A stretch of 60,696 nt of DNA, from positions 1 to 60,696 of the forward strand of contig NZ_VEWM01000018.1 of NCBI RefSeq assembly GCF_020662265.1, in the 5' to 3' direction. The position numbers and the translations under genes were made by a program. The notes under the pieces were generated by a model that did no database searches, was not told the origin of the DNA, and was given only the letters and a program-made list of their open reading frames with translations. The DNA is from Psychrobacter sp. I-STPA6b (GTDB taxonomy: Bacteria > Pseudomonadota > Gammaproteobacteria > Pseudomonadales > Moraxellaceae). Below, one piece after another: positions 1 through 9,618 of this stretch. Numbering within the stretch: position 1 is the first letter of the stretch; each line of letters starts with the position of its first letter.

Positions 1-1208
1 TGTACTAGTCTCAACCTAATCTGACAATCACACTTTAAAAAAGAGTGTGTTACCCAAATTGATGAAGATGTCTAAACTTTATCAAATAAGGAATAACACA
101 CATGAACCATTCTAGCACAAATAGTAATCCAATCATCAAACACAGAGCAGGCTTACTAAACTTAGCTCAAGAGCTAGGTAACGTCTCTAAAGCTTGTAAA
201 ATAATGGGGGTCTCTCGAGACACCTTTTATCGCTATAAAGAAATGGCAGACAACGGCGGTATAGGCGCATTAGTGAATCAATCAAGGCGAGTACCTAACC
301 TTAAGAATCGAGTTGATGAGTCCACAGAACAAGCTGTCATACAACATGCCATAGACTATCCTGCTCACGGTCAGCACAGAACCTCTAATGAACTTAGAAA
401 AGTAGGTATTTTTGTTTCAGGCAGTGGTGTACGTTCTATATGGTTAAGACACAACCTAGAAAACTTCAATAAACGTTTAAAGGCATTAGAGGCAAAAGTA
501 GAAGCCGAAGGCATCCTCTTATCTGATGAGCAAATATCAGCACTTGAAAAGAAAAAACTAGACGATGAAGCATCTGGTGAGATTGAAACAGCACATCCAG
601 GCTACCTAGGCTCACAAGATACTTTCTATGTCGGTCATTTAAAAGGCGTTGGACGTGTTTATATGCAGACCTTTGTAGATACTTATTCGAAGGTAGCACA
701 TGCTAAGTTATATAATACCAAAACACCGATTACAGCTGCTGATTTACTCAATGATAAGGTATTGCCGTTTTATCAAGAGCATGAGTTACCGATGCTTAGA
801 ATATTAACAGATAGAGGTACTGAGTATTGCGGTAAGGTAGAACAACATGATTATGAGCTTTATTTGGCTATCAATGATATAGATCATACTAAGACTAAAG
901 CCAAATCCCCGCAAACCAATGGTATTTGTGAGCGGTTTCATAAGACTATCTTACAAGAGTTTTATCAAATTGCTTTTCGAAAGAAGATTTACGATAATCT
1001 AGAGTCTCTACAAGCTGATTTAGATGATTGGCTTGTTTATTATAATTATGAAAGAACTCATCAAGGTAAGATGTGCTGTGGTAGAACACCTATGCAAACG
1101 CTTACTGAGGGTAAATCCGTTTGGGCACAAAAGAATTTAGCTCAAATATAACCTGACATCTTGACCGTCAATTTGGGGGTACTGTCAGATTAGGTTTGAG
1201 CTAGTACA
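1..1208 (+). mobile_element. IS481-family insertion sequence, complete
   Basis: The element is bounded by imperfect terminal inverted repeats at 1-26 and 1183-1208. Both begin TGTACTAG outward and agree at about 22 of 26 positions by eye. TGT ends and a single DDE transposase gene fit the IS481 family. Its left end is exactly base 1 of the window, so the left target-site duplication cannot be seen. Its right end lies inside the neighbouring STAND gene and supplies that gene's last residues and stop codon. A contig starting exactly at an IS end suggests the element is multicopy in this genome. Confidence 0.9.
102..1151 (+). CDS. IS481-family transposase
   Basis: A 349-residue DDE transposase that catalyses cut-and-paste or copy-out movement of the surrounding element. 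The N-terminus has a helix-turn-helix (around NVSKACKIMGVSRDTFYRYK, residues 27-46) that would bind the terminal repeats. The rve integrase core follows: Asp in FVDTYSK, Asp in LTDRGTEYC, and Glu in NGICERFHK. A C-terminal YNYERTHQGK motif is typical of the family. The reading frame is intact and the length is normal, so the enzyme may be active. The ATG is preceded by AAGGA (90-94), eight bases upstream. It is the only gene of the element and is convergent with the STAND gene it interrupts. Confidence 0.93.
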   Translation: MNHSSTNSNPIIKHRAGLLNLAQELGNVSKACKIMGVSRDTFYRYKEMADNGGIGALVNQSRRVPNLKNRVDESTEQAVIQHAIDYPAHGQHRTSNELRKVGIFVSGSGVRSIWLRHNLENFNKRLKALEAKVEAEGILLSDEQISALEKKKLDDEASGEIETAHPGYLGSQDTFYVGHLKGVGRVYMQTFVDTYSKVAHAKLYNTKTPITAADLLNDKVLPFYQEHELPMLRILTDRGTEYCGKVEQHDYELYLAINDIDHTKTKAKSPQTNGICERFHKTILQEFYQIAFRKKIYDNLESLQADLDDWLVYYNYERTHQGKMCCGRTPMQTLTEGKSVWAQKNLAQI

Positions 1209-4200
1209 GATTAACTGTTGCAAAAGCTGAAAGTGGCGATATTTTATAGCAGGTTGCTATTGCTTCATTTCTATCCCAATGCTTTTCTCTGACAACTGAG
1301 TCGCCCATCATTTCTGCACAACGTATGTATCTATAAGCAAGCTGTGGATTATCAACACCATCATCAGCACTACGCTGAGCAATTGCAGTAACGGCATTCC
1401 AGCGATAAAATGAATCTTGTCCTATATTAGCAAAGTTTGCCAGTGCTTTATCAAAGTAAGCTCTGCTGTCTTCTTGGCTAACCGTTAAAACTGCTCGTGC
1501 TAGATTGATATAATTTTCGGCATAAGTTTCATGATCTTCTTCTAAATCAGGTTTTGAGAGTTTTTTTACGAGTTCGTTTTCAATAGACTCTGATAAATTT
1601 CCTAACGCTTGCGTGCGACAACTTGCACGCAGAAAGTAAAAATAATCATGGAATCTAATTTTTAATTGAGGAAAAGTTTGATAAAAAACATCTATAATTT
1701 CGTGATTTAGACTGAATAATACACTATCAAATTTAAGCTTTGTTAAAGTGAATGAGATGGTATTGTAGTCGTAATATGAGCCATGATGACTCGATGTCAT
1801 GGTATATTTACTGTTATTAATATCAGTATTAAATGCATCTAAGTCATACGCTAACGCTTTTATTCTAAGTAGAGCCAATGGTAATAAGGTTTCGGTATTA
1901 TTAACAGCCTCATTGTATTTACGTTTATCTTCATAGTCATCTTTATCAACATTTGGCGAATGCGGAATAAAATCTTCTATGGTGATATTATTAATGTCAT
2001 TATTTAAATATGCTTGTATCGCAATATATCGCATGAAGTCATACTGTTCTTCTGCGTAAAAAGAATAACTATCAGCAAGGGTATATAATCTTGGTGGTTG
2101 ATAATAATGGTTAATAATCTTCCTAATACTCTGACGTGCTAGTTTATGTATGATACAAGCCTCACAAAAACTAAGGTAAGTATGATTTGTATAGGACTCT
2201 TTTTTAAAATCTAAATCCTTTGGTTTATCTAATGATAGTTTTGAATTAAGAATATACCTTGAACACATGACAAGACACTCTCTTGGTGGTGTCCTGCCAA
2301 CGCCCATTAACGCCTCTGTCACTGCAATAACAAAGCTAGGATTGTATTTTCCTAACAGCACCATCTGCTCTACTGTATCAAACTCACCTTTATCGATTAA
2401 CCTGTTTGATAGTATCAAAATGGTTTTATAAATACAGCTGGGCGGACGCCATCTAAGCATATAATTTACCGCATCTTGTACACCAAAAAGCTTTAGATGA
2501 GTATATATAAGCTCTAATATCTCAATATTTACAAGTTTCTCATCAGTATGGACATCATCATTCTTCTCTTCATCTCGCTTTTTAAAATACTGATGTAAGT
2601 GATGTTCTGCACTGCGAAGCTGGTTACTTGCTCTGCCTTTATAACTTGTTAACTCAGAAAATAAAGCAGAAGAATATACTAACCGTGAACCATGCCATAA
2701 TCCATTAAAAATTCTACGATGAGCGAACTCACTGATACGTTCTTCAGATAAAAACTGCCCCATTAAATCAATATTATTAGCTAATAATGTGTTTTGAGTC
2801 TCGTTCCTAGAGATTTCTTGACCTGCAAGAAAAGCTAATTTACAAGCTTCAGGTAATTTATTACGTTTCAAAGAGGCTTTAAAAGCGTACTGTAAGCGAG
2901 CCACCTTAATGAGAGTATCATCATATTCTGTAAGGTTAGGCAAGTAATCGTTTGATAATGCCAACTCAACCAACTCTTCAAACCTCTCTGCTTTTAATAG
3001 TAGTAAAGGTAATGATTCTGCTAGATAGGGTGTCACTTCCAGCTTTTTAATAATATCGACGTACTCAGAAACTTTTTGTGGGGTTGCTGAATAGTTGTTG
3101 TGAAACCATGTTTCGGTTGGTTCATCTTTAAACTGTACGTAGTCTTCTATTAATAACAACGGTCGCCCTAAATCAACTACAAAGCTTTTAACAAATGCTT
3201 CGTCGACTTTTGCAATTTTGGCAATGGTTTCCAAGGGGATATAAGGTGGTAGGGTTGCCAGACCAATACAGATACTATCAATTTCTTCTTGATTATTTTT
3301 TGGAAACTTATCTTTTAATCTGTTGATGGTATCATTGAGTTGCTGTTCAATTAAGTCGTCAACGGTTACTGATTCTGCATTAAAAGATAATAGTAATTCA
3401 TCAATTGATGTATGGTGTAGTGCCAATGCGTTAGACTGCAATCGAGGGTTAGCATTCGTTAGGCTATTAAACTCGTTTGCATTACTAGCAGATACTGTTT
3501 CAAAGTGCTGTTGCAAATATTCTAGACATTCAGTGTCTGAAAACCCCTGTAATTCAATTGGTTGTATTGGGCTCGGTGCATCAAGTAAATTAATACGCTC
3601 CGGACGACAAGTAAAAACAAGACGGCAGTTTGATGGTACATCTTCTTTTAATAGCTGTTTTGCAAAGCAACTCCCACCTAGTTCTTCAGAGGCCATAACA
3701 GCATTATCAACGGCATCAAATGCAATAACTAATAGAGCCTGATCATCCCTTTTTGCTAATTGTGTACAAACAACATTAATTTTTCTAAGAAAATGTTTAA
3801 TCCATTGGCTATCTGGTTGATTATTAACAGGAGTAACTTTTTCACAATGACCGTACTGAGCAAGCTCATTAATTACTTGTGTTGTGACTGTTGCAATGCC
3901 ATGTCTTGTTTCACTCGTTTTACGATATCCACCATTACCAAAACAGTCATAAGCCACGACAATATGGTTGTTATTCAACTCTGCAAAAATTTCTTTAAAA
4001 CAATTTATAAATATAGATTTACCAACGCCACCTGTTGCAGTAATAATGGTATGACTTGATGTATTATTTATAATATGCTGAATCAATTCATCTTGCTGTT
4101 GTCGATGTATGATGTTTTTTTCTAGGGTTTCAAACTTTGGTGGTGCTGGAAAAAATTCATCGATGTCTAAAATATCAAAGACATCTAACATATCCTGACG

Positions 4201-4863
4201 TGATATGGTGTTGGACTGGTTTGGTTCAACTTTTTGCCAAATTCTCGCAATTAAGTTATTCTCAGTAGAACTGACATTACTTAAAACCGTGGTATTTTTT
4301 AATTGTCGATGAATATCATGCTTTTGAGTGTTAAAGTTACCTTCGCTATCATCAAGCGTCAATAAAGAGCAAAATTTTTGTAGTTGTAAACCTGACAACC
4401 TTGTATAGCTTTTGATAGTGGTTAAAAATCTATCAGCTACTTTCTCACCTTTAGATATTTTTAAAATATTCTGGTTGAAATTATCACTAATTCTACGATT
4501 AGTGATAATAGTAAACTTAAAATCATCATATCCAGCATCGTTATACTGATGTTCAATAAAGCGTTGTGCAAATCCAGCGATACTATCTTCCAAGTCTGAA
4601 ATCGTAAATGCTTTATCTGCTCTAACCGTAGAATGTTTCAATTGAAAATATTCTACGGATTTTTCACCCTTGTCATTTTCTCGGTACTCAGCTAAGTCAA
4701 CGACATCTTCACCTGCAAAACCAGGGTGATGTGAACCTTCAATCGTTATAGAGATTAAATCAGTATTAAAGTCTAATAGCTTGAGACAGCGTTTAGCAGC
4801 CCAGCGATAATGAAAAATATCGCCAGCTCGGGAGTAGTGTATTGATGTGTTGTTAGTGTTCAC
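1201..4863 (-). CDS. Avs-like STAND NTPase with N-terminal nuclease, 3' end cut by IS481
   Basis: A protein of 1220 residues as it now reads. The N-terminus (GDIFHYRWAAKRCLKLL, then GEDVVDLAEY and YFQLKHS at about residues 50-77) has the D...QxK signature of a PD-(D/E)XK nuclease of the DUF4297/Cap4 type. A STAND/NACHT ATPase follows: Walker A TGGVGKS near residue 278, Walker B LLVIAFDAVDN near 377, and FTCRPERI near 416. The remaining 750 residues are helical, TPR-like sensor sequence. Proteins of this build (Avs/AVAST) recognise conserved phage proteins and then degrade DNA. It starts with GTG at 4863, with no ATG in a better place. The last Leu-Tyr-stop codons come from the TGTACTAG end of IS481, so the natural C-terminus is lost. 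It may be inactive or altered in specificity. Confidence 0.8.
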   Translation of the reverse strand: MNTNNTSIHYSRAGDIFHYRWAAKRCLKLLDFNTDLISITIEGSHHPGFAGEDVVDLAEYRENDKGEKSVEYFQLKHSTVRADKAFTISDLEDSIAGFAQRFIEHQYNDAGYDDFKFTIITNRRISDNFNQNILKISKGEKVADRFLTTIKSYTRLSGLQLQKFCSLLTLDDSEGNFNTQKHDIHRQLKNTTVLSNVSSTENNLIARIWQKVEPNQSNTISRQDMLDVFDILDIDEFFPAPPKFETLEKNIIHRQQQDELIQHIINNTSSHTIITATGGVGKSIFINCFKEIFAELNNNHIVVAYDCFGNGGYRKTSETRHGIATVTTQVINELAQYGHCEKVTPVNNQPDSQWIKHFLRKINVVCTQLAKRDDQALLVIAFDAVDNAVMASEELGGSCFAKQLLKEDVPSNCRLVFTCRPERINLLDAPSPIQPIELQGFSDTECLEYLQQHFETVSASNANEFNSLTNANPRLQSNALALHHTSIDELLLSFNAESVTVDDLIEQQLNDTINRLKDKFPKNNQEEIDSICIGLATLPPYIPLETIAKIAKVDEAFVKSFVVDLGRPLLLIEDYVQFKDEPTETWFHNNYSATPQKVSEYVDIIKKLEVTPYLAESLPLLLLKAERFEELVELALSNDYLPNLTEYDDTLIKVARLQYAFKASLKRNKLPEACKLAFLAGQEISRNETQNTLLANNIDLMGQFLSEERISEFAHRRIFNGLWHGSRLVYSSALFSELTSYKGRASNQLRSAEHHLHQYFKKRDEEKNDDVHTDEKLVNIEILELIYTHLKLFGVQDAVNYMLRWRPPSCIYKTILILSNRLIDKGEFDTVEQMVLLGKYNPSFVIAVTEALMGVGRTPPRECLVMCSRYILNSKLSLDKPKDLDFKKESYTNHTYLSFCEACIIHKLARQSIRKIINHYYQPPRLYTLADSYSFYAEEQYDFMRYIAIQAYLNNDINNITIEDFIPHSPNVDKDDYEDKRKYNEAVNNTETLLPLALLRIKALAYDLDAFNTDINNSKYTMTSSHHGSYYDYNTISFTLTKLKFDSVLFSLNHEIIDVFYQTFPQLKIRFHDYFYFLRASCRTQALGNLSESIENELVKKLSKPDLEEDHETYAENYINLARAVLTVSQEDSRAYFDKALANFANIGQDSFYRWNAVTAIAQRSADDGVDNPQLAYRYIRCAEMMGDSVVREKHWDRNEAIATCYKISPLSAFATVNLY

Positions 4864-5123
4864 TATTTATTTCTACTTATAAGTTCCCATTGAAATAGCT
4901 TTGATATCAATGCTTGGTTATAACCATTTTAATTCTGTACACGACAAAACCCTCACACCCCGCTTAATGGTTTGGTCTGTGGGAACAAATAAGTTATCAG
5001 TTTACTAAGCATAAAATATTTACGAGCGTATAAAAATCAATGTAAACTGTACTAACTCAAACCAACTACCCTCAAACCTCAAAGTTGATAGGATTATCAT
5101 AGATTATTATAAATCCCCCTTCT
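4864..5123. other. 260-bp intergenic spacer with inverted repeat and IS481-end-like sequence
   Basis: No gene is seen. TTCCCA near 4883 and TGGGAA near 4981 form the core of a longer imperfect inverted repeat (CTTATAAGTTCCCA against the complement of TGGGAACAAATAAG) about 100 bp apart. The sequence TGTACTAACTCAAACC (5048-5063) matches the right end of the IS481 element at 15 of 16 positions. It could be a relic of an earlier insertion. The promoter of the minus-strand STAND gene must lie here, but I cannot place it with confidence. Confidence 0.5.
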
Positions 5124-5756
5124 CTACTTCTTTATCATCACATTAAACCACTGGATCTCACTGCTAGGTCGAACATCTGCCGACAGCCAAGTCTCATAAT
5201 CAACTTTCGTCTTCAGTTGTAATACTATATCTTGCCAACGAGTCTCATTCATATCACAAAAAAAGCGACCATTATCCACCCTCTCAGCATCACCATATTT
5301 AAAAGAGACGTACAACACACCATCAGCTTCTAAAGTCTCTAACAAATCCTCTATTAGCTTTGGCAGTTCTTTATAAGGCACATGTAACAGTGAGGCACAC
5401 GCCCAAATACCATCAAACCTATGCCCCCAATTTAGTTTAGCAACGTCAGTAAACTTTAAGCATTGCCAAGAAATATTAGTATTTTTAGATAGTTTGATAT
5501 GGTAGCTATATTTTGCCAAATTAATCAATGCTTGACTGCCATCAATTGCTATTACTTGGTAGCCCATATTGGCAAAATAATATACATCTCTTCCTGAGCC
5601 ACAACCTAAGTCTAAAATATGCAAACTATCTTTATTGGCAAGGTTTTGGATAAACCGAGCATATAAGCTTTGCATATCAGCATTGATTGTTTCACTGACA
5701 AAATCATTAGCATGGTCATCATAATATTGTAAGGTTTTTGATTTTTGATCCATCAT
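5124..5756 (-). CDS. Class I SAM-dependent methyltransferase
   Basis: A 210-residue Rossmann-fold methyltransferase of the Methyltransf_11/25 type. Motif I is LDLGCGSGRDVYYFA (about residues 45-59), the acidic end of beta-2 is VIAIDGS, and a later WACASLLHVP corresponds to motif IV. There is no (D/N)PP(Y/F) motif, so it is not a typical adenine-N6 or cytosine-N4 DNA methylase, nor a C5-methylase. Its substrate is probably a small molecule, protein or RNA. It follows the HNH gene by 96 bp on the same strand and may be co-transcribed. Its place between the HNH gene and the STAND gene leaves it open whether it belongs to either system. The start is one of two adjacent ATGs. Confidence 0.85.
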   Translation of the reverse strand: MMDQKSKTLQYYDDHANDFVSETINADMQSLYARFIQNLANKDSLHILDLGCGSGRDVYYFANMGYQVIAIDGSQALINLAKYSYHIKLSKNTNISWQCLKFTDVAKLNWGHRFDGIWACASLLHVPYKELPKLIEDLLETLEADGVLYVSFKYGDAERVDNGRFFCDMNETRWQDIVLQLKTKVDYETWLSADVRPSSEIQWFNVMIKK

Positions 5757-5852
5757 TAAGGGACAGCCTTTTTACACTGGCAAACTATGCACTGATAAAC
5801 TATGGTGTGAAAGTTCTTTTATCTATAGCTGTTAGCTTTTAACAGCTAGTTT

Positions 5853-6944
5853 TTAGTTCCTAAGAAAAGGAAGTAAGTCAGGATTAATGGTGCGTAATTT
5901 AAGCCCTTTTTGTGGCGTCCAAACCAAGTCGTTATGCTCTACAGCCATCTGATAAGCCCATTGGCTAACTGTTTCTGAACGCTCCAAATTGGTCACAAAC
6001 CCTAGATTTTTTGTACCCTTGTCAATCGCATCACCATGCTGTTGATTGCGAATGAGCCACTTTTCATAAAATATCTCTTCGGCAAGATAGTCACGCTTGC
6101 TGTTGTTGCATTTATGGTCGGTTAAAACAAAGTTATGCGTAGTATCAATGGGATACTTTGACCAAGGGATAAAATGATCAACTTCCAAATTACTTGTTAA
6201 GGGTTGCTGGCAATAAAAGCACTGTCTATCTTGGGTATCTAACAATACTGGAATAAGCAATTTTAAGCTTTGCCGAGATTGATGAAATAAGAACTGCTGT
6301 AAATCTACGTCATCACTAAAATAAATTTGGTTATGACGATTTTTTCTTACAAACTCTGTCCAATACTGTTGGCATAACTTATGGATGATTTTACTAAATC
6401 TAGCAAAGCAATAGGCTATCCCCCGCTTTAAGGTAATGCTATTTGCTTTAGGATCATAGACAAACAAAAACTCACGAGATTGCTTGTTTTCGGCATTTTG
6501 CAAGTATCGGCTAGGATTGGCTTTGATGGTTCGGGCAACTTCTTTTAGTGTTAACTGCCAAGGCATTTTATGGGTTCTTGCTATGGTTAGGCTGGTTGTC
6601 TGTATATCTTGTTGTAGTTTCAAAATACTGTTGATTACTTTAGCCTGCCCTGTTGTATTACTTTGCTTTAAAATAGAGTCACTATCCTTATCTGAAAATG
6701 GTAAGGTTTGATTCCAGTAGAGATGTATAAACTGTTCTGCCAATTGCTGATAATTTATTGCATGTTCACGGTCATCATCAATACCAGATTCAATACAAAG
6801 GTTGGTCATTGCCATTAGTAAGGCAAATTTATAGGTTGATGTATAAGAACTGGATTCTAATAGCCACTGAATATTACGTAAAAAGTTAATTTGAAAATCG
6901 GCGGTGGGCATTGTGGTGACTACTTGCATTGTATTATCAGCCAT
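5853..6944 (-). CDS. HNH endonuclease, defence-island type
   Basis: A 363-residue protein. The last third carries a zinc-containing HNH motif: CFYCQQP near residue 240, EVDHFIPW near 252, then HNFVLTDHKCNNSKRD near 268-283. The Cys pairs would hold zinc, and DH plus the later His/Asn are the catalytic betabeta-alpha metal site. The first 230 residues are helical, with no family I can name, and may mediate partner or DNA binding. The gene starts 22 bp after the stop of the 869-residue protein, so the two are almost surely co-transcribed with the helicase-nuclease upstream. The likely role is cutting invader nucleic acid under control of the other subunits. HNH identity is firm; the system membership is inferred from spacing. 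Confidence 0.88.
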   Translation of the reverse strand: MADNTMQVVTTMPTADFQINFLRNIQWLLESSSYTSTYKFALLMAMTNLCIESGIDDDREHAINYQQLAEQFIHLYWNQTLPFSDKDSDSILKQSNTTGQAKVINSILKLQQDIQTTSLTIARTHKMPWQLTLKEVARTIKANPSRYLQNAENKQSREFLFVYDPKANSITLKRGIAYCFARFSKIIHKLCQQYWTEFVRKNRHNQIYFSDDVDLQQFLFHQSRQSLKLLIPVLLDTQDRQCFYCQQPLTSNLEVDHFIPWSKYPIDTTHNFVLTDHKCNNSKRDYLAEEIFYEKWLIRNQQHGDAIDKGTKNLGFVTNLERSETVSQWAYQMAVEHNDLVWTPQKGLKLRTINPDLLPFLRN

Positions 6945-6966
6945 TCACTTATTTATTGATGAAAAT

Positions 6967-9576
6967 TCAATTGGTTAAAGCTATTTTGGCAATAGCATGA
7001 AGCACACTCGTTGCACTAAAATCATTGACTCTATTGATATTATAGTTAGTAGTATGGATATATAAACTTGCAAGAGTACTATTACCAGCATCTAAAGCAT
7101 TACCTTTTGCATCTTTTACTAATATATTGTATAAGCCAATACCCTTATTCATCACTCCTTTATTCATCTGGTTTTTATCTGTTAAATAAGTTTTTAGACC
7201 TTTCTTTGCATTATCCTCAATAAATAGCCATTGCATACCTGCAGAGGGACTTCCTTCAATATGAGACTGATGGTAATGAAAGTCCTCTACTGTACTACTT
7301 GATTTCAAAGTCCAAAAAGGGATATACAGGCTAGCATCATCACCCTTAGCAATAGATAAACCTACTTTGTTATTTTCTGAGCTATCCAGATAAGCAAGCT
7401 TTTCATAATAATAATTGACTAGACTTTTATTATTATAAATTTTTGTCTTATTATCTGAAGCAATAATACGTCCATTTCTTATACTGGTATAATTTGTAAG
7501 CACATTGCCATAGGTATCTACCATATAAAAACCATCATCATATAATCGCTCAAAAACATTATCATTAATTGGAAAGTCTTTGTCTCGGCGTACTGAAGCT
7601 TCAGTATCAACAAGGCTAATATTGGTGATAGTAATACCTGTTAAATCAATCGTGAGGTCAATCTTACTTGCAAAAAAAGTATCTTTTTTATGAAAATGAG
7701 GACGTTTAATATAGTAGCATCTATAATGACCAGCATATGCTAAGTAATTCATCGGTTTACCATCATGGGTATTCAAATTAAGATGGCTACCTGAAAAAGC
7801 AATATTTTTTAACATCAAGTCAGTTTTGATTTTTGTCAAAATATGCTGATGATTTTGGTTAAATTTTTTATATCCTTTTATACCAATGGCATCAATATCA
7901 CCCTGCTCTAAAAACTTTTTTTTACCAATCAAAATACGACCTACCTGTTGTAAAGAAGAGCTGTGTAATCCTTGGATAGATTTTGTTTGCTCACCTCCTA
8001 AACCTGCTAGTAACTGATGGATTTTCAAAAGGGTATAGCTATCTGTATAAAAAGGCTCCTCTTTATTTTGTGCTTGTTGATACAGTCGTAATATCTTTAG
8101 CGTATCACGCTCAAACTTTAGATGAATGTTCTTATTTTTAAACTCGTTAAACCCAAGATTGATACTATTTTGCCAATGCTCTCCTAACTCCTGCGTCAGT
8201 AAATCAACAGTTTCTTGATTATCTACAACCCAGTATCCTTTAAACCAACTGGGCTTTGGATCTTGGATACATAAATAGTTTGTATTGGCGTCAAGTGTTT
8301 CATAAGAAATATCTAAAATATTACAAACTTCAACATCAAATTCTTGTAAAAAATTTGTTTTCAAAAATTCAACATAATATGTAAAAGCTTCCTCACCTGT
8401 AAATTCAATCGTTTTAGGGTTGGGTTGAGGCTGATCTTTTGCCACCTTAAAGGCAACTGCTTCTTGATAAGTTTTTTCAAGCAACTCCTTACGTATGGCA
8501 TTAATGATAACTAATTTAGTATTTTTTAATGTTGTTTGCTCAAGGGTAACAAAAGGACGACCTCTATACTGGGGAGCGTACTGTAAATGCGTATAATCAA
8601 TATCAGCATGATGGCATAATTGACACATTAACTGTGCTAAATAAGTTTCATAAAAAAACGAGGATGCTCTTAAATCATTTTTATCAAAATAATTAACCCT
8701 ACGTTTGCCTTCACTTGCAGATATTTGCTTTATTTTAAATCTATCTTTTAGAATTTCATTAGTATCTTTATTATAAAAATGTTTGTAACGTAATGGCAGA
8801 TGATCCAACATAATGGTATCCATTTCATCACTAGTAAATATATCCGCATTTAAGATAGCAGATTCAAACTTTTTATATTCTACATCGGTAATAATCTCAT
8901 TCTCACTACTTACCCATATTTTGGGTTTTAACATATGGTATAAAAAGCTATCTGAATTCTCATCTATATCAATTAAATAATAGGCATCATTGTTCAAATT
9001 TATATAACTATCTGCAAGAACATCATCATGAGCATTTAAATGCTGAATATGATCAATTTGTAAAAATAGCTTCAGTAAAGCTTTTAACATCTTTTGTTTT
9101 TCACTACAATGATAAGTATCAGATTCACTGTCAAGCTCTGATATAAAGGCATTCAGTGAAGCTAAGTCTTGCTCATTGTTATTAATATTAATATAAATAA
9201 CACAATAACCTGAGTCATCAGACTTCCATTGACCATAATTAACGTGTCCTGTTGCTCCTGTCTTTGCTCTGATCTTATTACTAATATATTGATGCAAGGC
9301 TTTGAAATAATCAGCACTACTTTGCTTTTTTACTTCAGCTTTATCTGGTAAACATATTTCCTTCATAAAACCAATATGACTACCATATTTATCTTGAAGT
9401 AATTTAATAATATTAAGAATAGCCTCTTTAGTTTCACTATTTATTTGTACAATATTGGTTTTGGCAGTTGGAAACTTTCTTTCTATATTTCTATATAACT
9501 CTTCATTGCTGTTAGTCACTTGATTATGAATATAATCAATTTTACTTTCAAATGATCTGGTTTTACTTATATGCAT
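6967..9576 (-). CDS. Large unrecognised protein of helicase-nuclease/HNH operon
   Basis: An 869-residue protein that I do not recognise. The start chosen is the ATG at 9576 (MHISKTRSFESK), which has AAAGGA seven bases upstream. An in-frame TTG at 9606 has no such site. The sequence is rich in Asn, Lys and Tyr, has no membrane segment or signal peptide, and shows no Walker motif. The C-terminal 350 residues alternate beta-type stretches (for example ASKIDLTIDLTGITITNISL). Around residue 530 the string LLKIHQLLAGLGG faintly recalls the K-LGG segment of PIWI domains, but I see no clear DEDX set, so this is only a hint. It is 42 bp after the helicase gene and 22 bp before the HNH gene. A role as the recognition or scaffold subunit is inferred. 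Confidence 0.8.
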   Translation of the reverse strand: MHISKTRSFESKIDYIHNQVTNSNEELYRNIERKFPTAKTNIVQINSETKEAILNIIKLLQDKYGSHIGFMKEICLPDKAEVKKQSSADYFKALHQYISNKIRAKTGATGHVNYGQWKSDDSGYCVIYININNNEQDLASLNAFISELDSESDTYHCSEKQKMLKALLKLFLQIDHIQHLNAHDDVLADSYINLNNDAYYLIDIDENSDSFLYHMLKPKIWVSSENEIITDVEYKKFESAILNADIFTSDEMDTIMLDHLPLRYKHFYNKDTNEILKDRFKIKQISASEGKRRVNYFDKNDLRASSFFYETYLAQLMCQLCHHADIDYTHLQYAPQYRGRPFVTLEQTTLKNTKLVIINAIRKELLEKTYQEAVAFKVAKDQPQPNPKTIEFTGEEAFTYYVEFLKTNFLQEFDVEVCNILDISYETLDANTNYLCIQDPKPSWFKGYWVVDNQETVDLLTQELGEHWQNSINLGFNEFKNKNIHLKFERDTLKILRLYQQAQNKEEPFYTDSYTLLKIHQLLAGLGGEQTKSIQGLHSSSLQQVGRILIGKKKFLEQGDIDAIGIKGYKKFNQNHQHILTKIKTDLMLKNIAFSGSHLNLNTHDGKPMNYLAYAGHYRCYYIKRPHFHKKDTFFASKIDLTIDLTGITITNISLVDTEASVRRDKDFPINDNVFERLYDDGFYMVDTYGNVLTNYTSIRNGRIIASDNKTKIYNNKSLVNYYYEKLAYLDSSENNKVGLSIAKGDDASLYIPFWTLKSSSTVEDFHYHQSHIEGSPSAGMQWLFIEDNAKKGLKTYLTDKNQMNKGVMNKGIGLYNILVKDAKGNALDAGNSTLASLYIHTTNYNINRVNDFSATSVLHAIAKIALTN

Positions 9577-9618
9577 TTTCAATCCTTTTATATCAAAATT
9601 TAACAAGCACTAAATTAT

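Noticed and set aside
3323..4059. Two plus-strand ORFs inside the STAND gene
   Set aside because: They lie fully opposite clear Walker-motif coding sequence and have no recognisable content.
6967..9576. Naming the 869-residue protein a PIWI-RE protein
   Set aside because: Only gene context and one weak string support it; no catalytic or conserved Arg/Glu pattern could be placed.
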